NCBI GenBank assembly: GCA_046351415.1
Contig: JAXLYO010000012.1
Span: 148,686-212,685 of the forward strand
DNA length: 64,000 bases
Direction of reading: 5' to 3'
From: JABFRG01 sp046351415
Lineage (GTDB): Bacteria > Myxococcota_A > Polyangia > Polyangiales > Polyangiaceae
Within the stretch, counting starts at the first letter, position 1. Each line of letters opens with the position of its first letter. The notes under the pieces were generated by a model. The model worked only from the letters and a program-made list of their open reading frames with translations, made no database searches and was not told where the DNA came from. The position numbers and the translations under genes were made by a program. Shown here in pieces: positions 1 to 10,826 of the stretch.

Positions 1-36
1 TGAGCCCCCCGCGCCCTCGTGGTAGAGTGCGCGGCC

Positions 37-801
37 ATGAAGCTACAGGACTTGAAGATCATCATCACCGGTGGCGCCCAGGGTATGGGCCGTCACTTCG
101 CTCTTCGCCTCGTCGAGGCTGGCGCCTCTGTTTGCGTGGGCGACGTGAATGAGGCGGGCCTTGCGGAGACGAAAGAGCTCGCGAAGGGACCAGGGAAGCT
201 CTTCGCCCGGAAGCTCGACGTGTCGAGCGAGGCCGATGTGGCGGGCTACGTCGCTTGGGCGCACGGCGAAATGGGCGGACTGAACGGTCTCATCAACAAT
301 GCAGGCATCCTGCGCGACGGCCTTTTGGTCAAAAAAGACCGCGAAACGGGCGCCGTGAAGACGCTCTCGAAAGAGCAGTGGGATCAGGTGATTGGCGTCA
401 ACCTCACCGGCGCGACGCTCATTACCCGCGACGCCGTCGCCAAGATGGTCGAGACCGGCTCGAAGCCCGGCGTCATCGTGAACATCTCCAGCATCGCACG
501 CCACGGCAACCGCGGTCAGTCGAACTACACCGCGGCGAAGGCGGCGCTTGCGGCCAATACGGTGACCTGGGCCAAGGAATTCGCGGCTTTCGGCATTCGC
601 GTGGGCTGCGTCGCCCCAGGCATGGTGGAAACGCCGATGACCCAAGGCATGAACCAAAAGGCGCGCGACGCGCTCGTCGCCGCCATTCCCGTGGGCCGCG
701 TTGGGGTCCCCGAAGACCTCTGGCTCGGCGTGAAGTTCGTCCTCGAATGTGACTACTTCAACGGCCGGTGCATCGACGTCGACGGCGGCCTGTCGATGTG
801 A
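37..801 (+). CDS. Short-chain dehydrogenase/reductase (SDR), substrate unknown
   Basis: This is a classical SDR, a cytoplasmic NAD(P)-dependent oxidoreductase of 254 residues. The cofactor glycine motif TGGAQGMG lies at residues 11-18, NNAG at 87-90, the catalytic serine at 151 (NISS) and the YxxxK pair at Tyr164/Lys168. The C-terminus ends in the usual DVDGG-type strand. It resembles FabG-like 3-oxoacyl reductases, but about nine extra residues (around KKDRETGAV) follow the NNAG loop, so the true substrate may differ. I chose the ATG at 37; an in-frame GTG at 19 would add six residues without a better ribosome site. It stands alone, ahead of a strong terminator. The family is certain; the substrate is not. 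Confidence 0.9.
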   Translation: MKLQDLKIIITGGAQGMGRHFALRLVEAGASVCVGDVNEAGLAETKELAKGPGKLFARKLDVSSEADVAGYVAWAHGEMGGLNGLINNAGILRDGLLVKKDRETGAVKTLSKEQWDQVIGVNLTGATLITRDAVAKMVETGSKPGVIVNISSIARHGNRGQSNYTAAKAALAANTVTWAKEFAAFGIRVGCVAPGMVETPMTQGMNQKARDALVAAIPVGRVGVPEDLWLGVKFVLECDYFNGRCIDVDGGLSM

Positions 802-898
802 TCGCGAACGGGTGGGGGCCGTCCAGGGGCCCTCGCCGGCGCGCCATCTCGCGGAGCATGTGCCCATGTAAGTACGTGTAAGGACCTGTGCTCTGTGG

Positions 899-934
899 AA
901 AACGCATTCCGATCGCTCGGAATGCGTTTTTTTG
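899..934 (+). terminator. Rho-independent terminator after the SDR gene
   Basis: A perfect 12-bp stem (901-912 with 917-928) closes a four-base loop and runs directly into seven T residues at 927-933. It ends the SDR transcript, about 100 bases after its stop. It is the cleanest intrinsic terminator in the window. Confidence 0.9.
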
Positions 935-1001
935 TTTGCCGGTCGCACATTTATGAGCCAGTGCTAGTAGGAGTAGCTTGTGACAAGTTTGTGACGCTTC
1001 G

Positions 1002-2708
1002 ATGGCAATAGGAAAGCTTCCCGACATCCCCCGACTGAACGACGACGCGCTCGAACATCCGCCCGCGACCGGGCGAGCCTCCATGCGATCGTCCACGGGA
1101 CCCACTGCCGCAAAAGCAGGCACGAGCGACGAAGGAAGCGGTCCGCGCGAAGTCGTCACGCAAGAGTCCTCGTATCCGATCAGCATCAGCTCGTTCGAAG
1201 CTCTCGCACCCGCAAGCCGTTCGAATCGCGGTGGCTCGCGCGTGCGTCTCGGCATCCATGACGCGAGTCGCATCGAGTGGAGCGTGTCTCTTGCGCTGCC
1301 CGTCAAGGACGCCGTTCGGTACGACCTCGAAGTCGAGCTGCAGATTCCTTCCAATGCCTTCGTTCGGCATTCGCCTTGGGACCAGCTCCAATCGTTCACG
1401 CGACTCGATAGCCCCGAAGGGCCCGGCGATTCTGCCGTCGCCACCATCGACACGCTCCGCAAGGAGGCCGTTGCCATTGCGCACCGTCTCACGCGCCTCC
1501 ACGAGTCGCTCGCACGCTATTGCCGCGCTGCATGTTCACTCGTCCCTTCCGAGAAGAAGCCCGAGCTCGATAGCGCGCGCCTCCGCGCATGGATTGCCGC
1601 CGCGCGTGATGGCGCGGGCACGGCTCGTTCGCGGCTCTGCGAGCCTGCCAACGACGAGCCCATCGAACTCACGCGCGAGCGTCGTCTCGTTGATGAATAC
1701 GTGAGCGTTCGCTTGCTCGAGTTCTACGCGAGCGCAGAACGTGCTTTCGCGAGCACGTTGAAGGCCGGTGTCGCCATGAGCGAATCGTCGCGTGACGCCG
1801 TTCGCGCCGCGGGCGCCGACGTGACCGCCGCCCTCGCTTCCGAGCTCGAGTACCGTCGCAAGCGGGGGTTCATCGCAGCTGATGCCGCCGAACTCGCGAC
1901 GCTCGAACGCTATCTCGATCGCGCCAGCCGTCTCAAGAAGCACTTCCAGGAGGTTCTCTTCCTCGAAACGGAGGTCATCGAGGTTGCCGAGCGCATTCAC
2001 CACGTGGTGGCTGCTTTCGTCGCCGTCGTTGCATCGACGTGGGCCTTCTTCTGGCAAATCGCCCTTGCACAGCAGGCCGTGGCGAGCACCGGCGGTCGCA
2101 TCGGTTCGGGCCTCGTGTTCTTCGCGGTGATCATCGGCATCGTGTACGCCGGCAAAGATCGCATCAAGGAGATTGGCCGCACGTGGATCAGTGGCCGCGT
2201 GCACCGCCTCTATGCGCAGCGTGTCGCGCGGTATCGCGCACCCGCCAAGCGCGTGCCTTCGCGTGACGTCGTTGCGAGCGCCAAAGAGAGCTTCAACAAA
2301 GAGGTCGTCCTCTTGCCCGATCCGCTCAACCCCGAATGCGGCGCCAATCACTTGGCGACGGTCATTCGCTACCAGCACAAAGGCTCGATGGTTCGCCAGC
2401 GCGAACTCGCCGCGACGGGCGTCACGGGCATCAAGCACGTGTTCCGCTACGACCTCACGCCGATGTTCTCGCGCCTCGACGACGCTACGAAGCAGGTACC
2501 CGTACTCGACGTCGCCTCGCACTGCGTTCGTTTCGTTGATGCTCCTCGCTGCTATCGCGTGCCCGTCTCGGTGCGCGTTACCGTGGGTGGCGTTACGACC
2601 ACGGAAGAGCGAATCCTCGTGCTCCACAAGCGTGGTCTAGACCGCATGGAGCGTGTCGAAGACCTCGCAGAGCCGGACCTCGTCGACGCTGGGCCCGAGC
2701 CCACGTAG
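1002..2708 (+). CDS. Hypothetical two-pass membrane protein
   Basis: I do not recognise a family. The 568-residue product has a Ser/Gly-rich disordered N-terminus (about 1-80), a soluble region rich in Arg and Ala that looks helical (about 140-335), two adjacent transmembrane helices near residues 335-358 and 365-385, and a roughly 180-residue C-terminal soluble domain. With two central helices both large domains should face the same side, probably the cytoplasm because no signal peptide is present. The ATG at 1002 has no strong Shine-Dalgarno sequence. It is monocistronic, between the terminator at 899-934 and a 254-base gap. Codon use matches the neighbours. Confidence 0.75.
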   Translation: MAIGKLPDIPRLNDDALEHPPATGRASMRSSTGPTAAKAGTSDEGSGPREVVTQESSYPISISSFEALAPASRSNRGGSRVRLGIHDASRIEWSVSLALPVKDAVRYDLEVELQIPSNAFVRHSPWDQLQSFTRLDSPEGPGDSAVATIDTLRKEAVAIAHRLTRLHESLARYCRAACSLVPSEKKPELDSARLRAWIAAARDGAGTARSRLCEPANDEPIELTRERRLVDEYVSVRLLEFYASAERAFASTLKAGVAMSESSRDAVRAAGADVTAALASELEYRRKRGFIAADAAELATLERYLDRASRLKKHFQEVLFLETEVIEVAERIHHVVAAFVAVVASTWAFFWQIALAQQAVASTGGRIGSGLVFFAVIIGIVYAGKDRIKEIGRTWISGRVHRLYAQRVARYRAPAKRVPSRDVVASAKESFNKEVVLLPDPLNPECGANHLATVIRYQHKGSMVRQRELAATGVTGIKHVFRYDLTPMFSRLDDATKQVPVLDVASHCVRFVDAPRCYRVPVSVRVTVGGVTTTEERILVLHKRGLDRMERVEDLAEPDLVDAGPEPT

Positions 2709-2714
2709 CCGCGT

Positions 2715-2739
2715 GCTTTCGGGTCACGCAACCCGAAGC
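2715..2739 (+). terminator. Hairpin after the membrane-protein gene, possible terminator
   Basis: GCTTTCGGGT (2715-2724) pairs with ACCCGAAGC (2731-2739), giving nine pairs with one bulged T, seven bases after the stop at 2708. No T tract follows, so it may be a Rho-dependent or 3'-protecting structure. I see nothing else in the gap 2709-2962. Confidence 0.35.
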
Positions 2740-2962
2740 CAACGATGCCGTGTTTGCGCCCTGACAGGTCTGTCGCTGAGTCAGAGGTATTCCCGAATGC
2801 CTACTCCTTCGCACCCGCTCGCCGAAGGTAGCGCTCGGTCGGCGTGAGTGCGCGCTTTTTATCAGTGAATACGCAGGCAAACTCGCGCATCAGACTTAAG
2901 CGAACCCACTCGCTTCGCTTTGGTTTGCGAAGCCAAATCGTGTAGAACGGACCTGCTTTTCC

Positions 2963-3427
2963 ATGCTGCTGCGCTCGCTACAACCCGTCGTTCTTGCCTT
3001 GTCGCTTTCGAGCATGCTCGCGTGCGGCGGCGGCGCGACCCAGCGCTGGGAGGCGAAATACGACTTTGCAACCACACCCGAGGCGATGTGCGGGAAGGTG
3101 AACGATCCGCTCGAGCTTCGGGTTTGCCGAGCCGAAGCCCGCTTCCGGGTCACGCGCCGCATGGGCACCCCGTCCGAAATCGTGTGTGCGAGCGATCGCC
3201 TCGACCAGATGCATGCCGCGCTGCGCGAGCGTAGCGAGACGCTCGACCATCACGTCGCCCTGGCCAACCTTCCCGGGTTCGAGCCCGACGAGGCCGCGCG
3301 CCTTCGTCGTACGAGCCAAACCATCATGCGCCTCTGGGACGAAATCCAGGCCGGCGTCTGCCAAGCACCGAGCTCGCCTGGCACATCCGGGGCGAGCACG
3401 GCTTCGTCCGTGGTGCCGAAGGGCTGA
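2963..3427 (+). CDS. Hypothetical lipoprotein
   Basis: This is a 154-residue protein with a lipoprotein signal peptide: a short basic start, a hydrophobic stretch and the lipobox MLAC with the lipidated cysteine at residue 21, followed by GGG. The mature part contains Arg- and Glu-rich helical segments with two or three cysteines and ends in a Ser/Thr-rich tail. I recognise no domain, so the function is unknown; it should sit in the outer membrane or periplasm. It lies 18 bases before the rRNA-modification fusion gene on the same strand and may share its transcript. Confidence 0.75.
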   Translation: MLLRSLQPVVLALSLSSMLACGGGATQRWEAKYDFATTPEAMCGKVNDPLELRVCRAEARFRVTRRMGTPSEIVCASDRLDQMHAALRERSETLDHHVALANLPGFEPDEAARLRRTSQTIMRLWDEIQAGVCQAPSSPGTSGASTASSVVPKG

Positions 3428-3445
3428 CGTGCATTTGGTGGGTCC

Positions 3446-5134
3446 GTGGATCTGAGCCACGTCTTTCCGGCGTTTCGTGAGCGCTGGGTTCGCTACGAAG
3501 ACGATGACATCATCGTCGTCGACAAGCCACCGTTCATGTCTTGCATGGCGGCGCAAGAAGGCGCCGATGCGCCGAAGGACGACCTCGTTGCGCGGCTGGG
3601 AGCGTATCTCGATGGCGGCTACATCGGCAGCCATCAACGGCTCGATCGCGACACGTCTGGGCTACTCGTCTACGCGAAACGAAAGGAAGCGAACGCCTCT
3701 CTCGCCAAACAGTTCGAAGCGCGTCTCGTCAAGAAGGAGTATCTCGCGCTCGTTCGCCGCTTCCGCGCAGCGCCCGGCGAAAGTCGCACACTGCGCGATT
3801 GGCTGGAGCCTCCGCGCCAAGGCGTCGTCGCCGTATCCGCCAAAAAGACGCGGACCGCACTGCAAGCGATCACCCATGTGACGGTCGAGGAGCAGACGAC
3901 CCACGGCGTGCTCGTGCGTCTCGCTCTCGAAACGGGCAGGACGCACCAGGCCCGCGTGCAGCTCGCGCACGCAGGGGCGCCCATCGTCGGCTGCGCGCTC
4001 TACGGGGGCGACCCGGGCCCGCGACTTTTCTTGCACGCGGCAAAACTCCGATTCGAGCACCCACGCACGCGAAAGATCGTCGAAGTAAAGAGCGCGCTTC
4101 CAGCGTCCTTTTCCCACTACCTCCGCGGCGACAAAGAAGATTGGGTCTACGACGACGAGGAGCAGCTGCGCCTCCAGCTCGAAGTCGCTTGCGATCGACG
4201 CTATGCGATCGCGACCTCCGGAAAGACGAACGCGTTTCGGTTGGTGAACGATCTCGGCGACGCATTCCCCCGGCTCGCGGTGGATGTCTACGGTGGCTAT
4301 GCGGTCGCGCAATTCTACGAGGACGATGTGTGGTCGAAGCCCGCCCGGTCCGAGCGCGTACTCGATGCACTGCACGTGGCTGGCTTCGCAGGCGTCTACG
4401 CGAAGTGGCGCCCCAAGCAGGCGAACGTTCTCGTCGATACGCGTACGAAGGAACGCGCTCCGAAGGAGGCGGTGAGGGGAGAGACCGCACCCGAGCCTCT
4501 CGCGGTCCTCGAGAATGGCGTCACGTACCTCGCGCGTCTCGGCGACGGCCTTTCCACCGGCATCTTTCTCGACCAAAGGGTCGCGCGCGACTACGTGCGC
4601 CACCACGTGCGAGGCAAGACGGTGCTCAATCTCTTCGCGTACCAATGTGCCTTCAGCGTGGCCGCAGCCGCGGGGCACGCCAAGCGCACGGTGAGCGTCG
4701 ACGTGTCTGCGGTGGCGCTGGAGCGCGGTCGTGAAACGTTCGGAGCGCTCCTCGGACCGCAACACACGTTCGTTGCGGAGGACGTCTTCAAGTGGCTCGA
4801 GCGCGCGAAAAAGAAGGGGGAGGCGTACGACTGGGTCATCCTCGACCCTCCCTCGTACTCGACGACGAAAGAGCGACGTTTCGTTGCCGAGTCAGACTAC
4901 GCGGAGCTCGCAGCCCTCGCGCTTTCGGTAGTTCGGCCTGGGGGCTTCCTGCTCGCGTCGATGAATCACCGGAAAACGACGAAGAATCGGTTTCGAAAGC
5001 AGCTTTTCGAGGCTGGCAGGCTCGCGAAAAAGAACGTAGTGCGCGTGCGCGATACCGCCGAATCCGTTGATTTTCCTGCGCAAAATGGCGCAGAGCGGTA
5101 CCTGAAAAGCGCTCTCGTGGAAGTGTCTTCGTAA
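3446..5134 (+). CDS. Fusion of RluA-type pseudouridine synthase and RlmI-type methyltransferase
   Basis: One 562-residue ORF joins two RNA-modification enzymes. Residues about 15-215 form an RluA-family pseudouridine synthase: the signature RLDRDTSG lies at residues 65-72, with the catalytic aspartate at 69, and a second motif GRTHQARVQLAHAG follows. Residues about 230-562 form a SAM-dependent methyltransferase of the RlmI/RlmK type, with the SAM-binding stretch VLNLFAYQCAFSVAAA near residues 393-408 and the DPPSYS motif at 467-472. Both halves keep their key residues, so both may be active, probably on 23S rRNA. In better-known bacteria these are separate genes. The start is a GTG at 3446, just before the conserved YEDDDIIVVDKPP strand. 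The target nucleotides cannot be read from the sequence. Confidence 0.85.
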   Translation: MDLSHVFPAFRERWVRYEDDDIIVVDKPPFMSCMAAQEGADAPKDDLVARLGAYLDGGYIGSHQRLDRDTSGLLVYAKRKEANASLAKQFEARLVKKEYLALVRRFRAAPGESRTLRDWLEPPRQGVVAVSAKKTRTALQAITHVTVEEQTTHGVLVRLALETGRTHQARVQLAHAGAPIVGCALYGGDPGPRLFLHAAKLRFEHPRTRKIVEVKSALPASFSHYLRGDKEDWVYDDEEQLRLQLEVACDRRYAIATSGKTNAFRLVNDLGDAFPRLAVDVYGGYAVAQFYEDDVWSKPARSERVLDALHVAGFAGVYAKWRPKQANVLVDTRTKERAPKEAVRGETAPEPLAVLENGVTYLARLGDGLSTGIFLDQRVARDYVRHHVRGKTVLNLFAYQCAFSVAAAAGHAKRTVSVDVSAVALERGRETFGALLGPQHTFVAEDVFKWLERAKKKGEAYDWVILDPPSYSTTKERRFVAESDYAELAALALSVVRPGGFLLASMNHRKTTKNRFRKQLFEAGRLAKKNVVRVRDTAESVDFPAQNGAERYLKSALVEVSS

Positions 5135-5162
5135 AAAATCTCCCGCGCCGTGTAAGGCCCGG

Positions 5163-5236
5163 AGCCTCCCTCCGTTCTCTGGGTACGCGGCCCACACGAA
5201 GCGTGTGCGGCATGCAGAGAACCACTCTCGGAGGCT
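5163..5236 (+). promoter_or_regulatory. Structured leader that can hide the ribosome-binding site
   Basis: The GGAGG Shine-Dalgarno sequence (5230-5234) of the next gene lies in GGAGGCT (5230-5236), the exact complement of AGCCTCC at 5163-5169. Inside this outer stem sit GTTCTCTG/CAGAGAAC (5174-5181 with 5215-5222, 8 bp) and CACACG/CGTGTG (5193-5198 with 5202-5207). The three nested stems form a cruciform-like leader that would block translation when folded. I cannot match it to a known riboswitch class. Confidence 0.55.
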
Positions 5237-5243
5237 TTCAGTC

Positions 5244-6164
5244 ATGAAAACGGGTTTCGTCGCAGCAGTAGGAGCGTTGGCGTTGGGTTCGGTGCTCGTC
5301 GGTTGCGGTGGAGGCGCTGCCTACAAAAGCCCCGGAGGGGGACAAGCGCCGACGGCAGACCGTTCCTACGCAGCCGAGAGTGCACCTGCGGGTGGTGTCG
5401 CTCCGAGCGCGCCCATGTCACAATCGGAAGGTCGTTCCGCGGACGTTCGCCCGTCCGCCAAGTCCGCGCAGGAGCCCATGGCCCCGCCCTCGAGTGCAGC
5501 CGCGCCTCGCGAGCGCCAAGGGCTCGGGACGGAGTGGGGCGAGACGCGTGATTCGCGCGTCTACGAGGTTTCGTTCACCCGAAATGACTACGATCGTCCG
5601 ACTTCCGTCGTGAGCATCTACTACAACGATCGCGACGGCGTGGATTCGCTCGTGCGCTACCACGAACGGAACGGCACGTATCATCGCGGCCCGAGTCTCG
5701 GTACGAGCGACGTGTCGGTCGAAATCAGAAACGATGCAGACGGCTCGTTCGATGCGTTTCGTCTGGGCGACCGCAACTACGTCATCGGCAGCGCAGGGGC
5801 TCGCTACACGATCATGCTGTCGAATCGTACGGGGCGTCGCTACGAAGCGGTCACGACGGTCGACGGCCTCGACGTCATCAACGGCAGGCCCGGAAACTTC
5901 CGCAATCGCGGCTACATCCTCTCGCCGTATGCTTCGGTACGCATCGATGGGTTCCGTCGGAGCGACGAACAGGTCGCGGCCTTCCGCTTCGGCGCGGTCG
6001 GCGACTCGTACGCCGCATCGAAAGGCAGCGACCGCAACGTGGGCGTCATCGGCGTCGCTCTCTTCGCCGAGCGCGGTCCCGACCCTGACGACGTTCGCCT
6101 CCGCGCCACCGCTTCGCCCTTCCCCCAGGCCGACCCCCGCTACGCGCAGCCGCCGCGCCGCTGA
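5244..6164 (+). CDS. Hypothetical lipoprotein
   Basis: This is a 306-residue lipoprotein with the lipobox VLVGC and lipidated Cys21, followed by a Gly/Ser/Pro/Ala-rich linker up to about residue 110 and then a compact C-terminal domain rich in Arg, Tyr and Asp that looks mostly beta. I recognise no family. The start ATG at 5244 follows a good GGAGG (5230-5234) by nine bases; an earlier in-frame ATG at 5205 lies within the leader structure and is less likely. Translation may be controlled by the folded leader at 5163-5236. A terminator follows at 6186-6217. It is expected on the periplasmic face of the envelope. Confidence 0.8.
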   Translation: MKTGFVAAVGALALGSVLVGCGGGAAYKSPGGGQAPTADRSYAAESAPAGGVAPSAPMSQSEGRSADVRPSAKSAQEPMAPPSSAAAPRERQGLGTEWGETRDSRVYEVSFTRNDYDRPTSVVSIYYNDRDGVDSLVRYHERNGTYHRGPSLGTSDVSVEIRNDADGSFDAFRLGDRNYVIGSAGARYTIMLSNRTGRRYEAVTTVDGLDVINGRPGNFRNRGYILSPYASVRIDGFRRSDEQVAAFRFGAVGDSYAASKGSDRNVGVIGVALFAERGPDPDDVRLRATASPFPQADPRYAQPPRR

Positions 6165-6185
6165 GAAAAGCGGACGTGTCGCAGA

Positions 6186-6222
6186 AAGCCGAGCGTGCCC
6201 CTGAGGCCGTTCGGCTTCTTTG
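6186..6222 (+). terminator. Intrinsic terminator after the lipoprotein gene
   Basis: AAGCCGAGCG (6186-6195) pairs with CGTTCGGCTT (6208-6217), ten pairs including one G-T wobble, around a 12-base loop. It is followed by a short T-rich run (CTTTGCTT). It lies 22 bases after the stop at 6164. Confidence 0.65.
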
Positions 6223-6261
6223 CTTGCACTCTCTCGCGCCTCCATCGAAACTCGATCGCGC

Positions 6262-6900
6262 ATGAAGCGATATATCGCCGTTGCGGGGACGATTGGGGCA
6301 GGGAAGACGTCCCTCGTCCAATGGCTCACGAAGCGTTATGGCGTCACGCCCTTCTACGAGCCCAACGACGAGAATCCGTATATCGCGGACTTCTACAAGG
6401 ACATGAAGCGCTATGCGTTTCATTCGCAGTGCTTCTTTTTGGCGCACAAGCTCGAGCTCCACCAAAAGCTCGAACGTTCCGGCAAACCTGCAGTGATCGA
6501 CCGCACAATCTACGAAGATGCGGAGATCTTCGCCAAGAACCTCTTTCTCACGAGAAAGATGTCGAGTCGTGATTGGGCGGTCTACGAACGCCTTTACGAG
6601 GGCATCCGCCGGGCGCTTCGACCACCGGACGTGATGATCGCGCTCACGTGCTCGCTCTCGGCGACGAAGAAGCGTATCGACCGCCGCGGACGGGAGAGCG
6701 AAAGCTCGATTCCGGACGCCTATTTGAGGCGCTTACACAAGATGTACGATGCATGGTTCGACCGTTATACGCTGTCGCCCATCGTCCGCATCGACACGAC
6801 GAAGCTCGACTACGTGGAAGACCTGGTCGACCTCATCGAGCTGTCTCAGACCGTCGACAAGGCGCTCGGCGTCTCCGCGGACAAAACCGGCCGGAAATAG
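6262..6900 (+). CDS. Deoxynucleoside kinase (dAdo/dGuo kinase-like)
   Basis: This 212-residue cytoplasmic enzyme should transfer phosphate from ATP to a deoxynucleoside in the salvage pathway. The P-loop GTIGAGKT is at residues 9-16, the substrate-binding DRTIYED motif near residue 83, and an arginine-rich lid (RIDRRGRESE) in the C-terminal half, as in bacterial deoxyadenosine/deoxyguanosine kinases. Length fits the family (about 200-225). I took the ATG at 6262 because it places the P-loop at the usual distance; a more upstream in-frame start would add 14 unlikely residues. The preferred nucleoside cannot be told. It precedes the peptide transporter by 47 bases and may be cotranscribed. Confidence 0.88.
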   Translation: MKRYIAVAGTIGAGKTSLVQWLTKRYGVTPFYEPNDENPYIADFYKDMKRYAFHSQCFFLAHKLELHQKLERSGKPAVIDRTIYEDAEIFAKNLFLTRKMSSRDWAVYERLYEGIRRALRPPDVMIALTCSLSATKKRIDRRGRESESSIPDAYLRRLHKMYDAWFDRYTLSPIVRIDTTKLDYVEDLVDLIELSQTVDKALGVSADKTGRK

Positions 6901-6947
6901 CGGCTTTCCCTTGACTCTCCAGCCTGCCACTGCTCCTTTCCGGGGCC

Positions 6948-9029
<2,082 letters not shown>

Positions 9030-9183
9030 AGTCGCGCGCGTTCTTCTGCGCTCGAAGGCCATTTACGCACAAGGGAGCTCGTAGGCGCTCATGTGGTGAA
9101 GGCTGCGCCGAAAGCGTCGCGCGGCGGTCGCACGTGCGAGTACCGATTGGCGCGTCGACTTAGGCCATGCTTTATTTGTAACT

Positions 9184-9363
9184 ATGGCCGATCCTATCAA
9201 GTCGAAGAAACTCAAGATAAGCGCGCGCGACAGCTCCACGTTGAAGGCTGGTGCGCAGACCTCTGCCTCCGATGCGGCAGCCGTCTCCGTAAGCGGGCGG
9301 AAGAAGGGCGGCTGCGCGAACGCCCTCTGCGCCGAAGAAGTGAAAGCCGTCAACGCGGACTGA
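9184..9363 (+). CDS. 59-residue Cys-containing peptide, possible RiPP-like precursor
   Basis: A small ORF (ATG 9184, TGA 9361-9363) encodes a 59-residue peptide with a basic leader-like first half (KSKKLKISARDSS), an Ala/Ser-rich middle and the segment GGCANALC with two cysteines near the end. It fills most of the gap between the transporter and the minus-strand membrane protein. No good Shine-Dalgarno sequence precedes it; TTGGCG (about 9146) and TTTATTTG eighteen bases later could make a promoter giving an almost leaderless message. It shares L-x-I/L, a Ser-Ser pair and GGC-A/G-N with the peptide at 20298-20468. No modifying enzyme is adjacent. The coding claim is moderate and the RiPP idea speculative. 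Confidence 0.5.
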   Translation: MADPIKSKKLKISARDSSTLKAGAQTSASDAAAVSVSGRKKGGCANALCAEEVKAVNAD

Positions 9364-9386
9364 CGTCGCAGACGCTCTGCGAGCTT

Positions 9387-10826
9387 CTAGCGCCGCCGCA
9401 GGATGTAGTAGCCGCTCGACCCGCTTCGGCCGAGTCGCACGAACGCCCGCTGTTCGAAATGCGCATGCAGAAGCTCGCTCTGCGCCAATCGATAGTCCGT
9501 CTCGCGACCGTACACGGCGCCATCGTAAGGAACGTCGCTGCTCCCCGTACTTGCGTACAGCAAAACGGTGTCGATGTGACGGTCTAGCAGCATTCCTGCG
9601 TCCACGTTCTTCGACGTGTGGCTCCCACGAAGGTGCGCGATCTGCGCATCTGTGAGTCCAGCCAGATCCATGATGTATGCATCTGGCTTCGTGGCGGAAG
9701 GCCATCCAATGTCGACGCTCGCGATCCGGTCTCCCAGAAACGGCTGGGCGTCGAGCACGAGCGCTGCGCGATCCGCGAGTACGGTCCTTCCGCGCGGCGC
9801 TGCCGTGACCCAGGGCCATACGCTGAGGAGACCCACGAGGAGCGCGGGGAGCTTGCCCTTGTAGCCCTGGAATTCCGCTTCACTGAAGGCGAACACGAAG
9901 ACGGGGGCAAGCGGAGCGACGAGCCTCCCATACGGCATCCAGTCTCCGCCGGCCATCGCGATCGCGCAGCATCCGGCGAAGCCCACGAGTGACAGGAGGC
10001 GGGGCGTGCCGCGACGAGAGAGAGAAACGAGCCCGAGAATCGGCGTCGCGCAGACGAGGCACGCCACCAAGACGTAGACCGAGCCCTGGGAAAGACTCGC
10101 TGGCTTGGCGTAGGCCGAGAGAGGGATGGGAGCACCAAAGGCAGCGGCGCGCGCGCCTGCACAGACGAGGAAGGGGAGGAGGGAGGCACTCACCCATGTT
10201 GCAACCGTTCGCGGCACGCGGGCGGCCTCGCGGTCGCGAAACGCGACGGCGAGGGTCATGGAGATCGAAAACACGATGAGCTCGGGCCGGAATGCAGATG
10301 CGAGCCCTGCAAAGACCAATGCCCGCGTGGGACGCACCGAGAACATGGAGGCTGCCATCGTTCCGAGGGCAATGACGAGTCCCGTTTCGAGCCCAGCACC
10401 CGCATGAGCCGCTACCGGGAGTGGCCCCACCAGCAGCGCACCAAGGAGCAGTCGGGACGCGGCATCGCCCTTGAGAGATCGGCTCGCGTAGAGGGCGACG
10501 CCCACGCAGAGCACGAGCGAAAGGGCTTTCCACGTAACGAGGGCAGCGAACGGAGGCGCCCCGCCGAACGGGACGAGCAGAAACGGCAGGGGTAACGGCG
10601 TCACGCCGTCCGATGGCGCCGACCCCTCGCAGAATCGATATGCGCCGAACCGGCGGAGCTGTGCCGCATAGCGGAGTGGGATGAATGCGTCATCGATCGT
10701 GAAGCCCCACATCGAGAGAGCGCCGACGCTCGCCAAAAGTACCCCGATTCCTGCGGAAAAGTGCTTCCACCAAGGCTCGCGATGGGGCCTATCAGGAGTC
10801 TCCGACGATTGTCCAAAACCATGCAT
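9387..10826 (-). CDS. Polytopic membrane protein, GT-C-like glycosyltransferase candidate
   Basis: This 479-residue protein has about ten hydrophobic helices. After the first helix it carries TIDDAFIPLRYAAQLRRFG and GSAPSDGVTPLPLP. An acidic DD pair followed by an R-Y motif and a G-x-TP segment is the pattern seen in a group of GT-C membrane glycosyltransferases that use polyprenyl-phosphate sugars. That assignment rests on this pattern only. The C-terminal 120 residues are soluble. A role in building a surface or cell-wall glycan would follow from the family. It is convergent with the small peptide gene at 9184 and divergent from the PQQ-propeller gene at 10928, with a 101-base promoter gap. 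Confidence 0.7.
   Translation of the reverse strand: MHGFGQSSETPDRPHREPWWKHFSAGIGVLLASVGALSMWGFTIDDAFIPLRYAAQLRRFGAYRFCEGSAPSDGVTPLPLPFLLVPFGGAPPFAALVTWKALSLVLCVGVALYASRSLKGDAASRLLLGALLVGPLPVAAHAGAGLETGLVIALGTMAASMFSVRPTRALVFAGLASAFRPELIVFSISMTLAVAFRDREAARVPRTVATWVSASLLPFLVCAGARAAAFGAPIPLSAYAKPASLSQGSVYVLVACLVCATPILGLVSLSRRGTPRLLSLVGFAGCCAIAMAGGDWMPYGRLVAPLAPVFVFAFSEAEFQGYKGKLPALLVGLLSVWPWVTAAPRGRTVLADRAALVLDAQPFLGDRIASVDIGWPSATKPDAYIMDLAGLTDAQIAHLRGSHTSKNVDAGMLLDRHIDTVLLYASTGSSDVPYDGAVYGRETDYRLAQSELLHAHFEQRAFVRLGRSGSSGYYILRRR

Noticed and set aside
1210..1235. tRNA-like GTTCGAATC sequence
   Set aside because: It is inside a coding sequence and no cloverleaf can be drawn around it.
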